Assembly: GCA_022844345.1 (NCBI GenBank)
Contig: JALHLU010000003.1
Coordinates: 124,001-188,000, forward strand
Source: Hyphomonadaceae bacterium
Lineage (GTDB): Bacteria > Pseudomonadota > Alphaproteobacteria > Caulobacterales > Hyphomonadaceae
Direction of reading: 5' to 3'
Length of the DNA stretch: 64,000 bases
The notes under the pieces were generated by a model. That model had not been told where the DNA came from, did not search any database, and worked only from the letters and a program-made list of their open reading frames with translations. Positions within the stretch are counted from its first letter, which is position 1. The number at the start of each line of letters is the position of its first letter. The position numbers and the translations under genes are program-made. Positions 50,461 to 59,245 of this stretch are shown piece by piece.

Positions 50461-51492
50461 ATGCCCATCTCTCCCATCGAGCGCAACGACCATTCCGAAC
50501 CGAACGCTGATGCGTTCCTTTTCGGATTCGACTTCCTGCCGGATGGCAGCGTGAGAAAGGTCGACTGGGGCAATTTCAAGCCGACGGCGGCCTGCCCGGG
50601 CGATGGGTGGCGCTGGCTGCATTTCAACCGGCTGGCGCCCGAAACGCGCGAATGGCTGGAAAGCTCGAGCGATCTCAGCGAGGCGGTTATCGCGGCGCTG
50701 CTGCAGACGGAATCGCGGCCGCGCTGCGCGCCGTACGAGGACGGCCTGCTGCTGAACCTGCGCGGCATCAATCACAATCCGGGGGCCGAACCGGAAGACA
50801 TGATCTCGGTCCGCATCTGGGCGACGCAAAACCTTGTGCTGTCGATGCGGTCTTATCCTGTGAAAGCCGTGCACGATGTGCGCGACGGCATCGGCCTTGA
50901 CGTTCCCGGAACACCGGCCGCGCTTCTGGCGCGCATCGCATCGAGGCTGGTCGACTATATCGACCCCGTCGTGGAGCAGCTCAAGGACGAGGTGGACGAA
51001 TTCGAGGAGATCATGCTGAGCGAGGACGGCCAGTTGACGCCCCGCGCCCTGGCCGAATTCCGGCGGACGATCCTGCTGCTGCGCCGCTATGTGCAGCCGC
51101 AGACCGAAGCCATGACAGCGCTGCAACGCGAGGCGCGGATGCGGCGCGAAGGCGCGCCCGGGTTCGACGATGATGACCAGGTGCTGCTGCGGGACACGAC
51201 CGACCACATCATGCGCATCGCCGAAGAACTGGATTCGGTCCGCGAGCGTGCGGGCGTCATCCAGGACCAGGTGGCGGGCCAGCGCCAGGAAGAAGTGAAC
51301 AAGCGCCTTCTTGCGCTGTCGATCGTGTCCGCGATCTTCCTGCCGCTGTCGTTCGTGACCGGGTTGCTGGGCATGAATCTCGCGGGCATTCCCTTCCACG
51401 AGCAGACATGGTCGTTCGGCGCCGTGGTGACGGTGACAACCGTGCTGGGGCTTGGGGTTGTCGTCTTCCTCAAATGGCGGCGGTGGATCTAG
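50461..51492 (+). CDS. CorA-like divalent cation transporter (ZntB type)
   Basis: 343 residues from MPISPIERND (a GTG four codons earlier is possible). A soluble N-terminal domain with long helix (YIDPVVEQLKDEVDEFEEIM) leads to two C-terminal helices. FVTGLLGMNLAGIPFHE carries the GMN selectivity motif, and a charged loop and second helix end with LKWRRWI. The lack of acidic residues around GMN in CorA Mg channels and overall length resemble ZntB zinc importers or exporters. It converges on the small membrane gene, with stops 4 bases apart. Confidence 0.9.
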   Translation: MPISPIERNDHSEPNADAFLFGFDFLPDGSVRKVDWGNFKPTAACPGDGWRWLHFNRLAPETREWLESSSDLSEAVIAALLQTESRPRCAPYEDGLLLNLRGINHNPGAEPEDMISVRIWATQNLVLSMRSYPVKAVHDVRDGIGLDVPGTPAALLARIASRLVDYIDPVVEQLKDEVDEFEEIMLSEDGQLTPRALAEFRRTILLLRRYVQPQTEAMTALQREARMRREGAPGFDDDDQVLLRDTTDHIMRIAEELDSVRERAGVIQDQVAGQRQEEVNKRLLALSIVSAIFLPLSFVTGLLGMNLAGIPFHEQTWSFGAVVTVTTVLGLGVVVFLKWRRWI

Positions 51493-51495
51493 CGC

Positions 51496-51723
51496 TCACG
51501 TCCCATCATCGCCGTCTGTGGCGTTGTCGACAGTCTTCTTCACGCCGTCGCCGAGTTCGCCTAAGCCGTCCTGCAGCGGTTGTGTCGTCTTGTCGATCTT
51601 GCCAAGGCCCTCGTCCATGCTGGCGCCGGCCGATTCAAGCGAGCCGTCGCGAAGATAGAAAAACCCCATCGCGGCAACGAAGCCGACGCAGAGGACGACG
51701 AATATCGTGGTGAGTACGCGCAT
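51496..51723 (-). CDS. Small membrane-anchored protein, paralogue A
   Basis: 75 residues. One N-terminal helix (LTTIFVVLCVGFVAAMGFFY), then RDGSLESAGASMDEGLGKID and a Gly/Asp/Lys-rich soluble tail ending DGDDGT. It matches the next gene upstream in the same positions: helix, FF.(I/L)RDGSL..AGA.M, and DGDD.T tail. It is preceded by its own short gap of 39 bases without promoter, so it is likely transcribed with the paralogue. Function unknown. The two arose by tandem duplication. Confidence 0.75.
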   Translation of the reverse strand: MRVLTTIFVVLCVGFVAAMGFFYLRDGSLESAGASMDEGLGKIDKTTQPLQDGLGELGDGVKKTVDNATDGDDGT

Positions 51724-51762
51724 CGGTTTGAGCCCCTAAATTTGTGTGTCCGGTGTCAGGCG

Positions 51763-51987
51763 TCAGGTAGCGTCGTCACCGTCCGTGGCGGCGCCGATGG
51801 CCTCGCCTGTCGACTGGACGATCTGGCCGGTGGTCTCGGCCACGGCGCCGCCAGTCTTGCCGATGAGACCATACATCGGCGCGCCCGCTTCCTGCAGCGA
51901 GCCGTCGCGGATCCAGAAAAAGATGACGACTGTCGCGAATGCAAAGACCGTGAAGACCGCCACGGACCATATCGTGGATCGACTCAT
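51763..51987 (-). CDS. Small membrane-anchored protein, paralogue B
   Basis: 74 residues. One helix (IWSVAVFTVFAFATVVIFFW) then IRDGSLQEAGAPMYGLIGKT, and GGAVAETTGQIVQSTGEAIGAATDGDDAT at the end. Helix-plus-acidic-tail layout suggests an inner-membrane peptide with a short periplasmic or cytoplasmic tail. A perfect EcfG promoter lies just upstream on the same strand. First gene of the pair; no known domain. Confidence 0.8.
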   Translation of the reverse strand: MSRSTIWSVAVFTVFAFATVVIFFWIRDGSLQEAGAPMYGLIGKTGGAVAETTGQIVQSTGEAIGAATDGDDAT

Positions 51988-52017
51988 GGTTCTTGTCCCT
52001 CATCTGCCTCAGGAGGG

Positions 52018-52042
52018 AACGCGGCTATGGTGAATGGGTTCC
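52018..52042 (-). promoter_or_regulatory. EcfG-type promoter of the tandem small membrane genes (GGAAC-N16-CGTT)
   Basis: On the minus strand GGAAC (52042-52038), 16 bases, CGTT (52021-52018), 31 bases before the ATG at 51987. This is about 23 kb from the ecfG locus. Confidence 0.8.
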
Positions 52043-52117
52043 GGGGGCGGCGGGAGCCCGTCCCCATCCTTCGAGACGATTGGCGCTCCGCGCCGATCCC
52101 TCAGGATGGGTCTTCCA

Positions 52118-53860
52118 TCAAACCCGCGCCACAAATCGTCCGCGCAGTTCGTTTTTCATGATCTTGCCGTTGGCGTTGCGGGGCAGCGGGTCGCGCTGGA
52201 TCTGGATTTCGACGGGGACCTTGAAGCCAGCAATACGCTGGGCAACGAAGGCGCGGAGTTCGTCCTGCGTCGTGTTCATGTCGGGCTTCACCTGCACGAC
52301 GGCGCCGACTTCCTCGCCGAGCACCTTGTGCGGAATGCCGACAACGGCGGCGTCCATGATAGCGGGGTGTTCGTAGAGCGCGTTCTCGACTTCGATGCAG
52401 TAGACGTTCTCGCCTCCGCGGATGAGCATGTCCTTGGCGCGGTCGGTGAGGAAGACGAAGCCTTCTTCGTCCTGATAGCCGACATCGCCGGTGACGACCC
52501 AGCCGTCGATGTAAGTCTTGGCGGTGGCCTCGGGCTTGTTCCAGTAGAGCTTGCAGTTGTTGGGGCCCTTGACCCACAACTCGCCGATCTGGTTGGGGCC
52601 GAGCGTCTCGCCATTCTCGCCCACGATGCGGAAATCCATTGCAACGGACGGCGCGCCGCAGCTGTCGGGGCGCAGCTGGTAGTCGCGACCGAAGTTCACG
52701 CATGAGGCGGCGCAGGTTTCCGTCATGCCCCAACCGTTGGATGGCAGTGCATCGGGGAAGCGCTTCTTGATGGTTGCGACGAGGGCCGGCGCGGACGGCG
52801 CGCCGCCATAGCCCACGAACTGGATGGAGGAGAGATCGTACTTGTCGCGGTCAGGGTGTTCGAGCACCTGCCAGGCAATGGCGGGCACGCCGCCGATGCT
52901 GGTGATCTTCTCGCGCTGGATGATCTCCAGAGCATCGCCCGGGTCCCATTTGTACATGGTGACGATCTTGTCGGCGTTCATGATGGCGGGGACGAGATTT
53001 GAGAAGGCGCCCGTCGCGTGGAAGAACGGGATGGCGAGAAGAGCGACGCGTTGCGGATCGACCTTGGGGTCGCGCACTGGCGGGGCCTCGCCCTGGCGCA
53101 GGAAGTGGCGCGCCTGGCACGACATGCCGTTGAACACGTTCGAGATGATGGCGCGGTGCGTGGCGAGCGCGCCTTTCGGTTTTCCGGTGGTGCCCGAGGT
53201 GTACATGATGGTGGCGTCGTCATCGGGGCCGACATCGGCTTCGGGCGCGGGGACGTCGGGAAGGTTCGCCCACGATTTCGCGGAGCCAATCAGCTTTTCC
53301 ATCGAGACGATATGGGGGTCGCCTTCATCCTCGCCGCCGCGCGCGACGATGACGGTCTTGAGCTGGGTGAGCCTGGGCAGATGCTCGCGGATACGTTCGA
53401 GTTTTTCAGGGTCGACGATGGCGACCTTGGCGCCCGAGTCGGCGAGGCCGTATTCCAGCTCCTCCCCTGTCCACCAGGAGTTGAGCGGGGTCGAGATGGC
53501 GCCGATCAGCAGCGGGGCGAAGAACGCAACCGGCCATTGCGGATAGTTGCGCATGACAATGGCGACGCGGTCGCCCTTCTTCACGCCGAAGTCGTTGCGG
53601 AGCTTGTTGGCGAGCTGGATCGACGCCTTGAGGTTGGCGCCGAAGGTGACGCGTTCGTCCTGGTAGATGATGTATTCGCGATCAGCCCAGTCGCGCGAGC
53701 CGAGGGCGACGTCGCGCAGGGTCAAGGGAGCCTGTTTGTAGGTTCGCAGCTTGACGCCGTTGATGACCTTCTCTTCCATTTCGAACTTGGCGCCGGGCGC
53801 GGTCATCAGCGCGTTGCACTGGGCCACGGACATGACGGGATAAGCGGCTTCGGCTGCCAT
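52118..53860 (-). CDS. Acyl-CoA synthetase, AMP-dependent ligase family
   Basis: 580 residues. ATP-binding core YTSGTTGKPKGALATHRAI, IPFFHATGAFSNLVPAIM, SNGWGMTETCA, and the hinge/C-terminal TGDVGYQDEEGFVFLTDRAKDMLI, GGENVYCIEVENAL and NGKIMKNELRG with the catalytic Lys. It activates a carboxylic acid through acyl-AMP to acyl-CoA; length and motifs fit fatty or aromatic acid ligases. Alone on its strand, with a divergent GNAT gene upstream. Confidence 0.95.
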   Translation of the reverse strand: MAAEAAYPVMSVAQCNALMTAPGAKFEMEEKVINGVKLRTYKQAPLTLRDVALGSRDWADREYIIYQDERVTFGANLKASIQLANKLRNDFGVKKGDRVAIVMRNYPQWPVAFFAPLLIGAISTPLNSWWTGEELEYGLADSGAKVAIVDPEKLERIREHLPRLTQLKTVIVARGGEDEGDPHIVSMEKLIGSAKSWANLPDVPAPEADVGPDDDATIMYTSGTTGKPKGALATHRAIISNVFNGMSCQARHFLRQGEAPPVRDPKVDPQRVALLAIPFFHATGAFSNLVPAIMNADKIVTMYKWDPGDALEIIQREKITSIGGVPAIAWQVLEHPDRDKYDLSSIQFVGYGGAPSAPALVATIKKRFPDALPSNGWGMTETCAASCVNFGRDYQLRPDSCGAPSVAMDFRIVGENGETLGPNQIGELWVKGPNNCKLYWNKPEATAKTYIDGWVVTGDVGYQDEEGFVFLTDRAKDMLIRGGENVYCIEVENALYEHPAIMDAAVVGIPHKVLGEEVGAVVQVKPDMNTTQDELRAFVAQRIAGFKVPVEIQIQRDPLPRNANGKIMKNELRGRFVARV

Positions 53861-53995
53861 TGCGTAGGGCTCCCTGGACGTTTCTTTTTGTACGGTCTGG
53901 ATCGCATATGGCGGCGCGCGGGGCTAGCGGCTGGCGCGGTGATGCGACAATAGAATATGTGTGACGCCGCAGTGCGGCATGGGCAGGAGGCGATC

Positions 53996-54502
53996 GTGGG
54001 CAACGTCTCGATCATCGACGCGACGGACGACCACGCGCCGGGCATCACGGCGATTTTCAATCATGCCGTGCGCCACACCTTTTCGATCTGGTCGGAAACG
54101 GAGACCACGACCGAACAGCGGCGGAGCTGGATGGCGGGGCGGCGCCATGCGGGATTTCCTGTGCTTGTGGCAGTTGATCCGGCTGACCCGCACCGGGCGC
54201 TGGGCTATGGCAGTTTTGGCGTGTTCCGCGACTTTCCCGGCTATGTGAAAACGGTGGAGCATTCCGTCTACGTGGCGGTGGAGGCGCAGCGGCGGGGGAT
54301 CGGCCGCGCGATCGTGGCGGAGCTCGTGGCGCGGGCGCGGGCGCTGGGCATGGAGACGATGGTGGGGGCGGTGGACAGCGCCAATGCGGGGTCGATCGCA
54401 CTGCACCAGCAGGCCGGGTTCGAGCTGCAGGGCACGCTGAAGGGCGTGGGGCGCAAGTTTGGCAAGCGGCTGGACCTGGCGTTCCTGGTCAAGGCGCTCT
54501 GA
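53996..54502 (+). CDS. GNAT N-acetyltransferase, phosphinothricin-acetyltransferase type
   Basis: 168 residues from the GTG at 53996, which has AGGAGG five bases upstream; the track's ATG 13 codons earlier lacks one. GFPVLVAV, GYGSFGVFRDFPGYVKTVEHSVYV, QRRGIGRAIVAELVARA (acetyl-CoA loop) and NAGSIALHQQAGFELQGTLKGVG are typical of the Pat/Bar and YwnH subgroup. It acetylates an amine such as phosphinothricin or a methionine sulfoximine-like compound; the real substrate is unknown. Confidence 0.92.
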   Translation: MGNVSIIDATDDHAPGITAIFNHAVRHTFSIWSETETTTEQRRSWMAGRRHAGFPVLVAVDPADPHRALGYGSFGVFRDFPGYVKTVEHSVYVAVEAQRRGIGRAIVAELVARARALGMETMVGAVDSANAGSIALHQQAGFELQGTLKGVGRKFGKRLDLAFLVKAL

Positions 54503-54508
54503 GGACGT

Positions 54509-55432
54509 TCAAGGAGCCAGCGATATCAGCCACAATGTCAGCGGGATGGTGACGAGGCTGAGCAGCGTCGTCAGCGTGATGATGTTGGCCATCAGGCGCG
54601 CGTCGCCGCCAAGCTGGCGGGCGAGGATATAGGCGGAGGTCGCGACCGGGGCCGCGACGCAGATCATGGCGACCTGCAGGGCCATGCCGTCGAGGCCGAT
54701 CGCGAAAGCCAGGCCAAAAGTAACGGCGGGCATGACAGCGAGGCGAAGCATGACGCCGGCGGCGAGCGGCGATTTTGCTTCGCGCATGGCCCGGAAATCC
54801 AGTGCGGCGCCGACGCAGATGAGGCCAAGCGAGATGGTGGCGTCGCCGAGGAGATTGAGCGTGTCGCCCACCGGCTCGGACACGCGCACACCCGCCTGGA
54901 TGAGTATGACCGCCAGCAGGGTCGACAGGATCAGCGGGTTGGTGGCGATCGAGCGGGCCACGGTGCGGAAGGGCGCCGGCGTCGTGCCGGCATAGCGGCT
55001 GAGCACCAGAACGCTGAGGATGTTGTTGATCGGCACAAGCACCGCAAACCCGACGGCGGAAAGGGCGACGCCCATCTCGCCGTGCAGGCCGGAGATGACG
55101 CCGAGAGCGACATAGCCGTTCCAGCGCAGACCGGCCTGGAAGACGCTGGAGAATTGCGGGCCGTCCCGGGCCAGCAATGGCCGCGTCAACGTGATCAGCG
55201 CCGCCATCGTCAGCACCGTGCCGGCGAGCACCTGGCCCAGCATGAGGGCGTCGGTCCCGGCAAACGAACCCTCCATGATGCTCATGAACATCAGCGGGGG
55301 AAACAGGACGAAATAGGTGAGCCGCTCGAGGGCGGCCCATCCATCTGGCTGCAGCAGGTTGAACCGGCGGAGCCCGGCCCCGAGCGCAATCAGCGTGAAG
55401 ACCGGCAGAAGCGAAAACACCACGTCGAACAT
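54509..55432 (-). CDS. Auxin efflux carrier (AEC) family transporter
   Basis: 307 residues from MFDVVFSLLPVFTLIALGAG. About ten hydrophobic helices with the two inverted halves of the AEC fold; YFVLFPPLMFMSIME in helix 2 and NPLILSTLLAVILI in helix 6 are the recurrent Asn/Pro crossover regions. Bacterial members (MdcF, MleP) transport malonate, malate or other organic anions. It converges on the GNAT gene, with stops 6 bases apart. Confidence 0.9.
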   Translation of the reverse strand: MFDVVFSLLPVFTLIALGAGLRRFNLLQPDGWAALERLTYFVLFPPLMFMSIMEGSFAGTDALMLGQVLAGTVLTMAALITLTRPLLARDGPQFSSVFQAGLRWNGYVALGVISGLHGEMGVALSAVGFAVLVPINNILSVLVLSRYAGTTPAPFRTVARSIATNPLILSTLLAVILIQAGVRVSEPVGDTLNLLGDATISLGLICVGAALDFRAMREAKSPLAAGVMLRLAVMPAVTFGLAFAIGLDGMALQVAMICVAAPVATSAYILARQLGGDARLMANIITLTTLLSLVTIPLTLWLISLAP

Positions 55433-55576
55433 GGCGATCTTCTGGCAGACTCCTTGCCGCAAATCGAGGCCGCAAATCGCGCGCAAGTTGATTGGAGGCT
55501 ATCTGTCCGCAGAGATGGCTTCCGGGCGACAGGGTGCTAGTGTGCCGCCCGGCGAGATCGCCAAGGGGACAGTACA

Positions 55577-55990
55577 ATGCGCAAGTTTGCGATAGCCGCG
55601 GCGTTTGCCACCGTGATGGCGGCGCCCGCGGCGGCCGACGAAATGTGGAAGACGGACTTCGGCCAGGTCATCTGGGAGAAGGACTATGACGGCGGGGCGA
55701 TCTTCAAGCTCGACCTTGCCGACGGCGGCGTTGGCCGCATGTACATTGAAGGCCTGACGACCGAGATCGAGGCCCGCGGCCATTTCAAGGGCTACTGGAT
55801 CAGCACGGCCGAGGAAGACATGTGCACGGCCGAACTCAAAGGTCCCGACGGGACCCGTAGCCATACATGGGGCACGCTGACGCTGTCCTTCGTGAGCCCG
55901 GAATTCCCGGCCGACTGGGTGCTCATGACGGGTGATTGCATGGGCGAACTCGACACGATGCTCGTGGGGCGCGCCGACACGGGCGAATAG
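55577..55990 (+). CDS. Hypothetical secreted protein
   Basis: 137 residues. Signal peptide MRKFAIAAAFATVMAAPAAADE. Mature part WKTDFGQVIWEKDYDGGAIFKLD with a Cys pair (EDMCTAEL and TGDCMGEL) likely forming a disulfide. ATG is preceded by AAGGGGACAG. No domain recognised; lies between divergent AEC and co-directional DASS transporter genes. Confidence 0.75.
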   Translation: MRKFAIAAAFATVMAAPAAADEMWKTDFGQVIWEKDYDGGAIFKLDLADGGVGRMYIEGLTTEIEARGHFKGYWISTAEEDMCTAELKGPDGTRSHTWGTLTLSFVSPEFPADWVLMTGDCMGELDTMLVGRADTGE

Positions 55991-56061
55991 CGAAGCGGTT
56001 TCGCTTCCACGACTGACGTCACACGCTAGGAACGCGGATCGAATCCCGGATCAGGAGCCGC

Positions 56062-57657
56062 ATGTCCGAGGCGCCAGCATCAATGGAGCCCTCCCCCTCC
56101 CAGGGGCCGGCCGCGCGCCTTGGCCTGCTGCTGGGGCCAGCGCTGGCGCTCGTCGTTCTTGCACTACCGATTTCAGGGCTGGCGTGGGACGGGCAAGTGG
56201 TGCTCACCATGCTGGTGCTGATGGCGACGTGGTGGATCACGGAGGCCGTGCCGCTGGCGGCGACAGCCCTTTTGCCGATCATTGTCATCCCGCTGATCGG
56301 CATCGACGTGACGATTGGCGGACGCGGGCAACTGGTGTGCGCGACGGCTGGCCCGTGCCTTGACGCGCTGGGCGAGACACCGGGCGTGGTGCGGGCGATG
56401 GGCTTGGGCGACCTTGGCGCCTACTATTCCAATCCCGTCGTTCTGCTCTACATCGGCGGCTTCCTGCTCGGCATCGCCATTGAGCGGTGGGGGCTATCGA
56501 CGCGGATCGCCTATGGTCTTGTGGCGCGCGGCGGCGCGCGGCCCGGGTTGATGCTGGCGGGGTTCATCCTTGCGGCGGCCTTCATCTCGATGTGGATTTC
56601 CAACACGTCGACATCGCTGATCCTGACGCCTCTGGCGCTGTCTGTTGCAGCGGGTTCGGCCGTGAACGGGCGCGAGGATCCGAAGTTTGCATCCGCGCTT
56701 GTTCTTGCCATCGCGTACGCGGCGACCATTGGCGGCCTTGCGACACCGATCGGCACGCCGCCCAACGGCATCGCCCTCACGCAGCTTCGCCTGCAAGGCA
56801 TCGAGGTCTCGTTCGGCCAGTGGATGGCCGTTGGCATACCGGTGGTGATCATCTTGTTGCCCGTGGCGTGGTTAATCCTGTCGCGCGGGCTGAAGGTGGA
56901 CGCCAAGGGCGCAGCCGGCGCACAGGCGCGCGTCAAGGAAGAACTGGCGAAGCTTGGGCCCCTGTCGCCGCCCGAGGCGCGGACGGCGATGATCTTCTTC
57001 CTGATCGCAGGGCTATGGATGATCTCGACGCTGGTGGCCGAGTGGATCGGCGCCAACCTGCTTTCGGGCAGACGGATCGACAGCGGGCATGTCGACACGA
57101 TCATCGCGACGCTTGGCGCGCTGCTGCTGTTCATCGTACCGGCGGGTACGCGCGAGAAGCGGCCGTTGCTGATCTGGGACGACGCGAAGAAGATACCGTG
57201 GGGCATCCTGCTGCTGTTCGGCGGCGGACTGGCGCTGGCGGCGGCGGCGGACCTTTCGGGCCTTTCGCCCTGGCTGGCGACTGGGTTGAAGGGGCTGACC
57301 GGACTGCACCCGGCAATCGTGATCTTCCTGATTGGCCTGTTGGTGATCGTGATCACGGAGTTTGCATCCAACATCGCCACCATATCGCTGATGGGGCCGG
57401 TGCTGCTGTCTGTGGCGACGAGCAATCCGGACCTTAGCGCGGCCGCCTTTATCGTGCCGGCGGCGATGGCGGCCTCGATGGGCTTCGCCATGCCGGTGGG
57501 CTCGGCCTCCAACGCCATCGCCTACGGCACCGGCAAGGTGAAGCAGGCGGACATGATCCGGCGCGGCCTGGTGCTGAATTTCAGCGCCCTGATTGTGCTG
57601 ACGATTGTGGGGATGACGCTGGCGCCGATGATCCTGGGTGAGGCCGGAGGCGGTTAA
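56062..57657 (+). CDS. Divalent anion:sodium symporter (DASS/SLC13 family)
   Basis: 531 residues, about 11-12 helices. MATWWITEAVPLAATALLPI near the N-terminus (SLC13 signature WWxTEAxP), ISMWISNTSTSLILTPLALS (SNT motif binding Na+ and carboxylate), ATPIGTPPNGIAL, and ITEFASNIATISLMGPVLLS, the second half's equivalent SNxAT motif. It imports dicarboxylates, citrate or sulfate with sodium. The Pro/Thr motifs favour dicarboxylates but do not prove it. Followed by a palindrome and sthA. Confidence 0.93.
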   Translation: MSEAPASMEPSPSQGPAARLGLLLGPALALVVLALPISGLAWDGQVVLTMLVLMATWWITEAVPLAATALLPIIVIPLIGIDVTIGGRGQLVCATAGPCLDALGETPGVVRAMGLGDLGAYYSNPVVLLYIGGFLLGIAIERWGLSTRIAYGLVARGGARPGLMLAGFILAAAFISMWISNTSTSLILTPLALSVAAGSAVNGREDPKFASALVLAIAYAATIGGLATPIGTPPNGIALTQLRLQGIEVSFGQWMAVGIPVVIILLPVAWLILSRGLKVDAKGAAGAQARVKEELAKLGPLSPPEARTAMIFFLIAGLWMISTLVAEWIGANLLSGRRIDSGHVDTIIATLGALLLFIVPAGTREKRPLLIWDDAKKIPWGILLLFGGGLALAAAADLSGLSPWLATGLKGLTGLHPAIVIFLIGLLVIVITEFASNIATISLMGPVLLSVATSNPDLSAAAFIVPAAMAASMGFAMPVGSASNAIAYGTGKVKQADMIRRGLVLNFSALIVLTIVGMTLAPMILGEAGGG

Positions 57658-57669
57658 CGCTCGTTAACC
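57652..57669. promoter_or_regulatory. 18-base palindrome before sthA
   Basis: GGTTAACG-CT-CGTTAACC, perfect arms, covering the stop of the DASS gene and 40 bases before the sthA ATG. It resembles a dimeric regulator operator. It is close to the CtrA TTAA-N7-TTAA box but has six bases between the TTAA units. Confidence 0.5.
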
Positions 57670-57709
57670 AAATCAGCGGCAGACTCCAGGGTCCAGGAGT
57701 CTTTCCGCC

Positions 57710-59173
57710 ATGCAGGCGTATGATCTCATCGTCATCGGTTCCGGCCCGGCGGGGCGGCGCGCAGCCGTGCAGGCGGCGAAGCTGAAGAAGTCCGTGCTGG
57801 TGATCGAGAAGGGACGTCGCGTTGGCGGCGTGTGCGTGCACACGGGGACGATCCCGTCGAAGACGCTGCGCGAGACGGTGTTGAACCTTTCAGGCTGGCG
57901 CGAGCGGGGCTTCTATGGCCGGGGGCATCGCAACAAGCAGACAATCACGGCGGAGGATTTGCGCACGCGCTTGTCCATCACGCTGGACCATGAAGTGGAA
58001 GTTCTGGAGCATCAGTTCTCGCGCAATGGCGTGAGTTGGGTTCGCGGCGAGGCGCGCTTCATTGATCCACTGCATGTCGCGGTCGCGACGGACACGGGCG
58101 AGCAGCGCTTTACCGCGCCGCGCTTCATCATCGCGGTGGGGACAGAGCCGCATCGGCCCGCGCACATTCCGTTCGATGGGGACGCGATTGTCGATCCGGA
58201 CGAGATTCTTGAGCTGAAGCGCCTTCCCCGCTCCATCGCCGTCATTGGCGGGGGCGTGATCGGGATGGAGTATGCGACGATCTTCTCGGCGCTCGACGTC
58301 AAGGTGACGGTGATTGACCCGGCGGAGCGGCTGCTGCCGTTCATCGACAAGGAACTGGTGGACGAGTTCATCCACGACCTGCGCGACAGGGGCATGAGCC
58401 TGCGGCTGGAGAGCAAGGTGAAGCGCGTGAGCCGCCCGGCGGCTGATGCGTGCCTGATCGAGCTGGAGGACATGCGCGAGATCTGGAGCGAGATGGTTCT
58501 CTTCGCGGCGGGGCGCAGGGGCGCGACGGATACGCTGGAGCTGGAGAACGCCGGGCTGAGTGCGGACGAGCGCGGCAAGATCACGGTGGACGGCAAGACG
58601 TATCGCACGAAGCAGCCGCACATCCACGCGGTGGGCGATGTGATCGGGTTTCCGAGCCTCGCCTCGACCTCGATGGAACAGGGGCGCATTGCGGCGTGCC
58701 ATGCGTTCGATGCGCCGGCCCAGGCGCCGCCGGAGTTCTTCCCGTATGGCATCTACTCGGTGCCCGAGATGTCGATCATCGGCATGACCGAGGAGCAGGT
58801 GCGGCAGAAGTCCATTCCCTATGAATGTGGTATCGCTCGCTTCCGCGAGACGGCGCGCGGGCAGATCATGGGGCTGAGCTCGGGCTTCATGAAGATGATC
58901 TTTGCGCAGGAGACGCGGCGGCTTCTGGGCGTGCATATCGTCGGTGAAGGCGCGACCGAGCTTATCCATATCGGACAAGCCGTGCTGAACCTTGGCGGCA
59001 CGCTCGATTACTTTGTCGAGAACACGTTCAACTATCCGACGCTGGCCGAAGCCTACAAGATCGCGGCGCTGGACGCCTGGAACCGCATGCCGCGCCGGCA
59101 GCCGAGCGTTGCGGTGCACGACGACGCGATGGCCGCGCTGGAGCGCTTTGCGAAAGCGGCGCGGGCCGGGTAG
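57710..59173 (+). CDS. sthA: Soluble pyridine nucleotide transhydrogenase
   Basis: 487 residues. FAD site IVIGSGPAGRRAAVQAA; GGVCVHTGTIPSKTLRETV holds a single Cys where disulfide reductases have CxxxxC, as expected for SthA. NAD site AVIGGGVIGMEYATIFSAL; second FAD site HIHAVGDVIGFPSLASTSM; C-terminal interface MLGVHIVGEGATELIHIGQ-like GVHIVGEGATELIHIGQAV. It interconverts NADPH + NAD+ and NADP+ + NADH in the cytoplasm. Confidence 0.96.
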   Translation: MQAYDLIVIGSGPAGRRAAVQAAKLKKSVLVIEKGRRVGGVCVHTGTIPSKTLRETVLNLSGWRERGFYGRGHRNKQTITAEDLRTRLSITLDHEVEVLEHQFSRNGVSWVRGEARFIDPLHVAVATDTGEQRFTAPRFIIAVGTEPHRPAHIPFDGDAIVDPDEILELKRLPRSIAVIGGGVIGMEYATIFSALDVKVTVIDPAERLLPFIDKELVDEFIHDLRDRGMSLRLESKVKRVSRPAADACLIELEDMREIWSEMVLFAAGRRGATDTLELENAGLSADERGKITVDGKTYRTKQPHIHAVGDVIGFPSLASTSMEQGRIAACHAFDAPAQAPPEFFPYGIYSVPEMSIIGMTEEQVRQKSIPYECGIARFRETARGQIMGLSSGFMKMIFAQETRRLLGVHIVGEGATELIHIGQAVLNLGGTLDYFVENTFNYPTLAEAYKIAALDAWNRMPRRQPSVAVHDDAMAALERFAKAARAG

Positions 59174-59245
59174 CCCAAACTCAGCAAGACTTGTAAAGTC
59201 GCTTTGAGGCAGATTGCCTTCACCCTGGATTGCAGAGGTGAGCGC

